Assembly (NCBI GenBank): GCA_016194625.1
Contig: JACQBB010000108.1
Span: 1-14,481, forward strand
Length of the DNA: 14,481 bases
Direction of reading: 5' to 3'
From: Elusimicrobiota bacterium
GTDB taxonomy: Bacteria; Elusimicrobiota; Elusimicrobia; UBA1565; UBA9628
Below are positions 9,578 to 14,481 of the stretch, one piece after another. The stretch's first letter is position 1, and each line of letters opens with the position of its first letter. The notes under the pieces are model-generated. The model was not told where the DNA came from. It was given only the letters and a program-made list of their open reading frames with translations, and ran no database searches. The position numbers were made by a program, and so were the translations under genes.

Positions 9578-10221
9578 CGGGTCTTCCCGCCGGACTCGTG
9601 GCGCAGGCGCTCGAGCGCCTTGCGCGCGTCGGCGTTGCCGGCGTCCAGGTCGAGGACCTGCAGGAACGCGTCGGTCGCCTGCAGGTACTGTCCCTCCGCG
9701 TAATACTTCACGCCGAGCTTGTACAGGCGCTCGACCTCGCGCGGGTCGGCGCGGCGCGCCGGTCCCAGTACCGGGCGGGGCTTCGGCTTGGGCGCGCTCT
9801 CCGGTTCGGCCCACGGCGCGGGTTCCGGCGGCAGGCCCAGCGCGGCGCGGGTATCGGCGATCGAGCGCGACAGCGCGGCGCGGCGGTCGGGGTCCTTCTC
9901 GAGCGGCAGCGCGCGGCTCCAGAACGAGAGCGCGTCCCCGTGGCGGCCCAGGACGTAGTACACGGAGCCCAGGCGGTCGTAGGTCGAGACGTCGGTCTGC
10001 TTCAGCTCCAGCGCGTGCTTGACCAGGGCCAGGCCGCGGTCGTATCGGCCCCCACGGTAGGCGGCCTCGGTCTCGCGCAGGATGGCCGGCATGTCGTCGG
10101 GCATCGGCTCGGCGGCGGGGGCTTCCGCCGGAGGGGCGGGCCGGGCCGGCTCGGTCTCGGCGCAGGCGCACAGGGCGGCGGCCAGGAGCAGCGGCAGGGT
10201 GTGACTCCGGTTCCGGAGCAT
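9574..10221 (-). CDS. TPR-containing outer-membrane lipoprotein
   Basis: The product is 215 residues from ATG 10221. It opens with a lipoprotein signal ('MLRNRS', then a Leu/Ala-rich core) ending in the lipobox L17-C-A-C20. Position +2 is Ala, not Asp, so export to the outer membrane is expected. A Pro/Ala/Glu-rich linker follows. Two TPR-like helical pairs lie at about 45-120 ('YRGGRYDRGLALVKHALEL', 'LGSVYYVLGRHGDALSFWSRAL'). After a second Pro-rich linker comes a third TPR at about 170-210 ('LYKLGVKYYAEGQYLQATDAF'). TPRs mediate protein-protein contacts, here in the periplasm. The stop overlaps the sensor kinase TTG start, so the protein may be an accessory to that kinase (inference). No Shine-Dalgarno is visible; a 21-bp inverted repeat occupies that position. 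The frame stays open farther upstream, but the signal peptide fixes this start. Confidence 0.88.
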   Translation of the reverse strand: MLRNRSHTLPLLLAAALCACAETEPARPAPPAEAPAAEPMPDDMPAILRETEAAYRGGRYDRGLALVKHALELKQTDVSTYDRLGSVYYVLGRHGDALSFWSRALPLEKDPDRRAALSRSIADTRAALGLPPEPAPWAEPESAPKPKPRPVLGPARRADPREVERLYKLGVKYYAEGQYLQATDAFLQVLDLDAGNADARKALERLRHESGGKTR

Positions 10222-10224
10222 GAC

Positions 10225-10245
10225 GACGAATTTAACAAATTCGTC
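10225..10245. repeat. 21-bp perfect inverted repeat, candidate operator or RNA hairpin
   Basis: Nine-base arms GACGAATTT (10225-10233) and AAATTCGTC (10237-10245) are separated by AAC. This AT-rich palindrome stands out in GC-rich DNA. It lies between divergent genes and ends 3 bp before the lipoprotein ATG. It could be an operator for a dimeric regulator. In the minus-strand transcript it would form a tight hairpin right where the Shine-Dalgarno should be. Confidence 0.6.
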
Positions 10246-10253
10246 AAACGGTT

Positions 10254-10267
10254 GTTCTAAAAAGAAC
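10254..10267. repeat. Small inverted repeat in the divergent control region
   Basis: Five-base arms GTTCT (10254-10258) and AGAAC (10263-10267) flank AAAA, 8 bp from the 21-bp palindrome. With that palindrome it forms the AT-rich core of the 94-bp region between the lipoprotein and PorV-like genes. It may be part of a promoter or a second operator; chance is possible at this length. Confidence 0.25.
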
Positions 10268-10315
10268 CCTATGAAGGAAGAAGGAGCGGAGTGGGCCGGG
10301 AACATCTGACCGCGC

Positions 10316-11323
10316 TTGCGTCCCTCTGACACCCGTCGCGCGCCGTGGCTGTGGGCAGGGCTCCTGTGGGCCCTGCCTCTTCCGCTGTATGCGGGGCTGA
10401 CCACTGCACCCGGCACCTCAGCCGCCGCCTTCCTGGACCTGGGTTATGGCGCGCGCGCGATCGGCATGGGCGAGGCCTTCGTCTCCGTCGCCGACGACGC
10501 CGAGGCGATGCACTACAACCCCGCCGGCCTGGCCTACCCGGCGTTCACCATCGACGTCAAGCGCGCCGGCAAGCCGTACGAGATGATGCTCTCCGAGTCG
10601 CTGCTCGTGCAGGACGTGCAGATGACGCAGGTCGGACTGCTCCGCCGTCCGTACGGCTTCTCGTTCACGCGCTTGAACCTGGGCGGCATCGAGGCGCGCA
10701 CCGCGGAGACCACGCAGGCGGACTCGACCATCGGCGCGGCGGACATGGCGCTGGCCTTCAGCGCCGCGCGCCGCGTCGGCGGCGTGGGCCTGGGCGCCAG
10801 CGGCCGCTTCATCCAGGAGAGCATCGGCTCGAACTCGGCGAACGCGTTCGCGCTCGACCTGGGCGCCCTGCGCCGCTTCGAGGGCGCGCCGGTGTCCGTC
10901 GGCGTCTCGCTGGCCAACCTGGGCACGAAGATGCGCTTCATCGAACAATCCGCGCCGCTGCCGCTGACGCTGCGCACCGGCGTCACCTACGGCCTGACGC
11001 GCTCCTTCCCGCACGCGATCACCTTGGAGGTGGACGCGCCCCGCGACGACTCGCCCGTCGTCCGCTTCGGCGCGGAGTACGCGGGCTTCGGCCCCCTGGC
11101 CCTGCGCTTCGGCTGGCGTTCGAACACGTCGACCCAGCGCACGGCCGCGCTCGGCAAGAACATCGGCACGACGGCCTCGGGCCTCTCGGACTTCTACGGC
11201 ATGAGCATGGGCGCCGGCCTGCGCACGCAATACGGCGACTTCGACTACGCGATCGTCCCTTACGGCGAACTGGGCACCGCCCAGCGCTTCGCCTACTCGT
11301 ACGCGTTCGGGGGGAGCAAGTGA
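10316..11323 (+). CDS. PorV/UPF0164-family outer-membrane β-barrel protein
   Basis: The product is 335 residues. A signal peptide spans residues 1-26 (TRR, then a Trp/Leu-rich core ending 'PLYA'). The mature N-terminus has the family hallmark 'AAFLDLGYGARAIGMGEAF' followed by 'VADDAEAMHYNPAGLA', typical of PorV/PorQ and UPF0164 proteins, which are FadL-like barrels. Alternating amphipathic strands continue to the C-terminal 'FAYSYAFGG'. In Bacteroidota, PorV escorts type IX secretion cargo at the outer membrane; related proteins outside that phylum have no settled role. The start is TTG 10316: an in-frame TGA at 10307 blocks extension and no ATG or GTG precedes the signal peptide. The only good Shine-Dalgarno (AAGGAG, 10281-10286) is too far upstream, so the start is uncertain. 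The stop overlaps the β-helix gene's GTG (GTGA), linking the two proteins. Confidence 0.85.
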   Translation: MRPSDTRRAPWLWAGLLWALPLPLYAGLTTAPGTSAAAFLDLGYGARAIGMGEAFVSVADDAEAMHYNPAGLAYPAFTIDVKRAGKPYEMMLSESLLVQDVQMTQVGLLRRPYGFSFTRLNLGGIEARTAETTQADSTIGAADMALAFSAARRVGGVGLGASGRFIQESIGSNSANAFALDLGALRRFEGAPVSVGVSLANLGTKMRFIEQSAPLPLTLRTGVTYGLTRSFPHAITLEVDAPRDDSPVVRFGAEYAGFGPLALRFGWRSNTSTQRTAALGKNIGTTASGLSDFYGMSMGAGLRTQYGDFDYAIVPYGELGTAQRFAYSYAFGGSK

Positions 11324-14300
11324 CCCGCCTGCGCGCGCTTTTCGCCGTACTTCTCTCCGCCGGGGCCATGCTAGTCTTGAGCGTTCCGACGCGAGCGCAG
11401 TCATGTGTAACGACCTGTTCTGTCCCTGGAACGCGGGCGACGATCGGGCAATGCCTTACTTTTTTGGGGACATTGTCGGCGAATAGTTGCATCGACATCC
11501 TGAATAGCGGAACGTTCGCCGAGAACGTCGTGGTCGGGAACATCACGAACGGATTCACTCTCGTCATCGGGCCTCAGAATTCAGCGAATCATCCCATCGT
11601 GGCACCGAGTGCGGCCACCTCCCCGGCATTCACGATCAACGGCGCCTCGGTCACGATTCAGAGTCTCTCAATCAAACCCACCTCAGCGTCCACAAGCCAC
11701 GGTATCCTCGCGAACGCCGCGGGAGTCACGATCTCAAGCGTCATCATCAATTCGGGCGCCTCCGCGTCGATGGTCGGCATTTCACTGAGTTCGTGGAGCG
11801 CAGTCCTCTATTCTTCCGTCGCGGTGAACGCCGGCACGGCGGTGTGGGTGAACGGCGGGACTGGCTCGACGATCGCCTACAGCACCTTCACGAACAACTC
11901 GAACACGACGTTGGCCCCTCCGTTGGCGATGCAGGCGGCCTCGTCGAATACGATCATCGGCTCGTATTTCCAGGATTTCACGGCCTTCGGAGTCCCCGCC
12001 GCGTCCCTCGACGCGAACAGCGGCTTCAATAGCGTCATCCGCAGCTCCTTCGTCGCTTCATACGGCGTCTCTCTCGCCGGTGCTCCTGGAACGACGATCA
12101 CCGGGAGCGCGATGTCCGGTCTTTCGGGCGTGGCGTTGAGTCTGAACGGCTCTTCGTTCACGACAGTCTCGAATAGCTTCATCAGTGCTCCCATCCAGAT
12201 CTTCAATCAATCGAGCAGCAATACGATCGTTCTCAGCACCGTGACGCAAGTTCAGATCTACGGATCCTCAGCGACGACCATCAACGGCTGCTATCTGGGT
12301 GGGACGACGATCGTCGATTCGTCTACCGCAACTCTCATCTCGAAGAACATCATGTCGGTCTCCGGTATCGGGGCGGTCATCGTCCAGAATGGCAGTCGGG
12401 ACATCGCTCTGAGCGGCAACATGGTGCTGCCCGGGGCTCAGCGGGGGTTTCAGTTCACTCCGACCCCGCCGTATGCGGGCGGACTGATCGCGGTCGCGTC
12501 GAACACCATCAACTTCCAATCGACGGGATATGGAGTCTCGCTGACCACCGCCGCGAGCGGGACGCAGGTCTGGATCAGCTCCAACATGTTCCTGCCGGAC
12601 CTGGTCACCGGCGGCGCGGGCAACCATGCGCTCGAGTTCAACGGCCTGACCGCCGGCGCGACCGTCCAGTTCAACTCGTTCTATTACCGGAACTCCGCCG
12701 GCGCCGCGGCGAATTCCTACAACACGATCTGGGCCATGAGCTCGCCGGGACTGACGATCCATCACAACCGGATCAACCAGGGCGGCATGATCACGAGCGG
12801 CGCATACGCGGCGATCCAACTGACCGGCTCGCCGAACGCGGGGATCAAGTACAACGACCTGAACATACAGGCGCCGGTGGCGGTCGCGCAGGCGGCGGCG
12901 CTGGTCTTGAGCACCGGCTCCACCGGGGCGCAGCTCATCGGCAACGCGTTCAACATGAGCCTCGCCGCCGCCGCGACCGCGACCGTGTACGTCGACGCGC
13001 TCTCTCAGAGCGGCTTCTACGCCAACTACAACGACTATCACAGCTTGATCGCGCCGAACGCCGTGAACTGCGCGGGGACCGTCTTCAGCGCGGGCGGAGC
13101 CTGGACGTGCGGCGGCGGGCTGCTCGACACGAACTCGATGGCCTTCGACCCGTTCTGGTTCAACACGGCCGTCCTCACCGAGGACTTCCATCCGCTCTCG
13201 GCGGCGGGGCGCTGGAACCCCGGCAGCAACGGGTTCAACGCCGACGCCACTCATTCGTTGACCATCGACTCCGGCGATCCGAACGACGACTTCTCGGCCG
13301 AACAGGCGTTCAACGGCAACCGCATGAACATCGGCAGCTACGCGGGGACGCCGGAGGCGTCGAAATCCGTCGCGGCGGCGAGCTTCCCCGGCTGTCCGAC
13401 GTGGAGGAACGTCGGCGTGGGGCAGCAGTTCGCGTCGATCAATCAAGCGGTCGCGTCGCTGCCTCCGTCGCTGACCGGCCCTGAATGCGTCATCATCCGC
13501 GACGGCGGGACCTATATCGAACAGGTGACGGTGGCGAACTTCACCAACAACGGCTCGACGATCGCCATCTTCGCCGATCCCGGGACGGGCCTGGTCCCGA
13601 CGGTCTCCCCGCCCGGAGGTTCGTTCGCCGCCTTCAACCTGACCAACGCGTCCGTCACGGTGAAGGGCCTGCGCGTCCGGCCGAGCGCGCCGACGAGCTA
13701 CGGCGTCTATGCGTCCTCGCCGAACATCGTCCTGGCGACGATGACGGTGGTCGATCCCGCCGGCTTCTTCGGGGTCAAGAACGTCCTGCTGAGGAGCTAC
13801 GACACCCTGTCGTTCAGCACCGTGGCGGCGACCGCGGGCGACGCCGTGTGGGTGGGAGGCAACGGCGTCTTGATCGACGCGAGCAGCATCACGGCGTCCG
13901 CGGGCGGGTCGGCGGCCGTCGCCGTCGCGGGCTCGTCGAACACGATCGACCGCAGCTATCTGTCGGCGGTCGGCTCCACACTGTTCCTGAACCCCGGCTC
14001 GGACTCGAACCGCGTCCTGACGAGCACGATCATCGTCGGCGGCAACGGCTTCGCCGTCGACGGCGCCGGGAGCTCCTCGTGCACCGTGAGCCAGAGCTTC
14101 CTCGCGTCGACCTACGGCCTCGCCAGCGGCGGCGCGCTCTCCTTCGGAGGCAACGCGAACGTCGTCTCCAAATCCATCCTGGTCTCGTCCGCTGCCAACG
14201 CGTTGAGCCTCGGCGGCGCGACCAACACCCAGGTGACCCTCAGCACGGTCAGCGCGCTCGGCGGTTCCGCCGTGGAGATCTACCTCGGCGCGACGAACAA

Positions 14301-14481
14301 CCGGTTCGACCGGTCCACGATCTACTCGAGCGCAGGATTCGGCGTCCGGATGTCGAACGTCAGCTCGAACACCGTCAGCCAGTCGACGATCACGGCCGGC
14401 GCGGGCGCAGCCGTCCAGTTCGACGGGGGCGCCAGCTACAACGTCGTCCAGCAGAGCACGATGAGCACTCAGACCGGGCTC
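11320..14481 (+). CDS. Giant secreted right-handed β-helix protein (3' partial)
   Basis: The frame is open from GTG 11320 to the window edge: 1054 residues, incomplete. GGAG (11313-11316) lies 3 nt upstream and the start overlaps the PorV-like stop (GTGA). A signal peptide covers about 1-26 ('MTRLRALFAVLLSAGAM', cut near 'TRA-QS'). Module 1 (about 28-683) starts with a Cys-rich cap ('CVTTC', 'GQC', 'SCIDI'), continues as Ser/Thr/Asn-rich coils, and ends with a 'DSGDPNDDF' and 'GNRMNIGSYAGTPEASKS' cap typical of pectate-lyase-fold repeats. Module 2 begins at Cys692 ('CPTWRNVGVGQQFASINQA', 'CVIIRDGGTYIEQV') and parallels module 1. Its later part shows a 24-residue period. Such proteins are extracellular and act as adhesins, surface layers or polysaccharide-binding enzymes. 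No catalytic motif is recognised. The first roughly 1.1 kb is less GC-rich than the rest. Confidence 0.9.
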   Translation, partial: MTRLRALFAVLLSAGAMLVLSVPTRAQSCVTTCSVPGTRATIGQCLTFLGTLSANSCIDILNSGTFAENVVVGNITNGFTLVIGPQNSANHPIVAPSAATSPAFTINGASVTIQSLSIKPTSASTSHGILANAAGVTISSVIINSGASASMVGISLSSWSAVLYSSVAVNAGTAVWVNGGTGSTIAYSTFTNNSNTTLAPPLAMQAASSNTIIGSYFQDFTAFGVPAASLDANSGFNSVIRSSFVASYGVSLAGAPGTTITGSAMSGLSGVALSLNGSSFTTVSNSFISAPIQIFNQSSSNTIVLSTVTQVQIYGSSATTINGCYLGGTTIVDSSTATLISKNIMSVSGIGAVIVQNGSRDIALSGNMVLPGAQRGFQFTPTPPYAGGLIAVASNTINFQSTGYGVSLTTAASGTQVWISSNMFLPDLVTGGAGNHALEFNGLTAGATVQFNSFYYRNSAGAAANSYNTIWAMSSPGLTIHHNRINQGGMITSGAYAAIQLTGSPNAGIKYNDLNIQAPVAVAQAAALVLSTGSTGAQLIGNAFNMSLAAAATATVYVDALSQSGFYANYNDYHSLIAPNAVNCAGTVFSAGGAWTCGGGLLDTNSMAFDPFWFNTAVLTEDFHPLSAAGRWNPGSNGFNADATHSLTIDSGDPNDDFSAEQAFNGNRMNIGSYAGTPEASKSVAAASFPGCPTWRNVGVGQQFASINQAVASLPPSLTGPECVIIRDGGTYIEQVTVANFTNNGSTIAIFADPGTGLVPTVSPPGGSFAAFNLTNASVTVKGLRVRPSAPTSYGVYASSPNIVLATMTVVDPAGFFGVKNVLLRSYDTLSFSTVAATAGDAVWVGGNGVLIDASSITASAGGSAAVAVAGSSNTIDRSYLSAVGSTLFLNPGSDSNRVLTSTIIVGGNGFAVDGAGSSSCTVSQSFLASTYGLASGGALSFGGNANVVSKSILVSSAANALSLGGATNTQVTLSTVSALGGSAVEIYLGATNNRFDRSTIYSSAGFGVRMSNVSSNTVSQSTITAGAGAAVQFDGGASYNVVQQSTMSTQTGL
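13936..14460 (+). repeat. 24-residue β-helix coil repeats in module 2
   Basis: A recurring Asn-x-[VI]-x-x-Ser pattern ('SSNTIDRSYL', 'DSNRVLTSTI', 'NANVVSKSIL', 'NNRFDRSTI', 'SSNTVSQSTI', 'SYNVVQQSTM') has its Asn codon at about 13939, 14008, 14158, 14224, 14296, 14368 and 14440, with Cys in the Asn place at 14080. Spacings are 66-78 nt, mostly 72, or one turn of 24 residues, the expected size of a parallel β-helix rung with a polar Asn/Ser ladder. Confidence 0.75.

Noticed and set aside
9578..10171. Upstream extension of the sensor kinase frame
   Set aside because: It overlaps the lipoprotein gene in another frame. TTG 9577 gives a standard kinase N-terminus and a coupled start.
10222..10416. 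N-terminal extension of the TPR lipoprotein frame
   Set aside because: It would bury the lipoprotein signal peptide and overlap the PorV-like gene; ATG 10221 is the sensible start.
12268..13446. 392-codon minus-strand frame opposite the β-helix gene
   Set aside because: The plus frame is open for 1054 codons with a signal peptide and periodic β-helix repeats; the minus product is Arg/Val/Gly-rich without domains.
13936..14460. Possible CRISPR-like regular spacing of TCGAAC-type motifs
   Set aside because: The 72-nt period is codon-phased and follows the protein's 24-residue β-helix turns; the DNA repeats are short and diverged, with no constant direct repeat.

Overview
This is a high-GC bacterial window. 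Its gene set is Gram-negative: an outer-membrane lipoprotein, a PorV/UPF0164-like β-barrel, a periplasm-facing sensor kinase, a PilB/GspE assembly ATPase and a very large secreted β-helix protein. A PorV-like barrel next to a giant Ser/Asn/Thr-rich β-helix protein, together with a receiver-fused PilB and very high GC, suggests a GC-rich Elusimicrobiota-type lineage. That placement is inferred from gene style; no rRNA or phylogenetic marker is present.

Layout. (1) Positions 1-1850, minus strand: two overlapping GT-C membrane glycosyltransferase-like genes, the distal one cut by the window edge. (2) 1856-1946, minus: tRNA-Ser(GGA) with its own TATAAT box. (3) 2089-7153, plus: a tightly coupled operon of a lone receiver domain, a hybrid histidine kinase (six TM, HisKA, HATPase, REC, REC, HPt) and a PilB/GspE ATPase with a C-terminal receiver domain. 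(4) 7150-8252, plus: a near-consensus promoter overlapping the pilB stop, driving a second lone receiver and an OmpR-type regulator with a degenerate receiver. (5) 10221-8249, minus: a TPR lipoprotein and a classical HAMP sensor kinase whose stop overlaps the regulator's stop tail-to-tail. (6) 10222-10315: a divergent control region with a 21-bp inverted repeat. (7) 10316-14481, plus: a PorV/UPF0164-like barrel coupled by GTGA to a multi-module right-handed β-helix protein that runs off the window.

How it fits together. Six receiver domains, two kinases and one HPt domain lie within about 7.5 kb. The simplest reading of 2089-7153 is a phosphorelay whose last receiver is on the pilus/secretion motor itself, so pilus or type II assembly would be controlled post-translationally. 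Regions 4 and 5 look like a separate transcriptional circuit (kinase plus lipoprotein facing an OmpR-type regulator). Region 7 looks like a surface or secretion unit. Genes within each block overlap by 4 nt (ATGA, GTGA, TTGA) almost throughout, implying translational coupling.

No insertion sequence, CRISPR array, rRNA or origin was seen, and no stretch over 300 bases lacks a gene. The large antisense reading frames opposite the kinase and pilB genes are high-GC artefacts.
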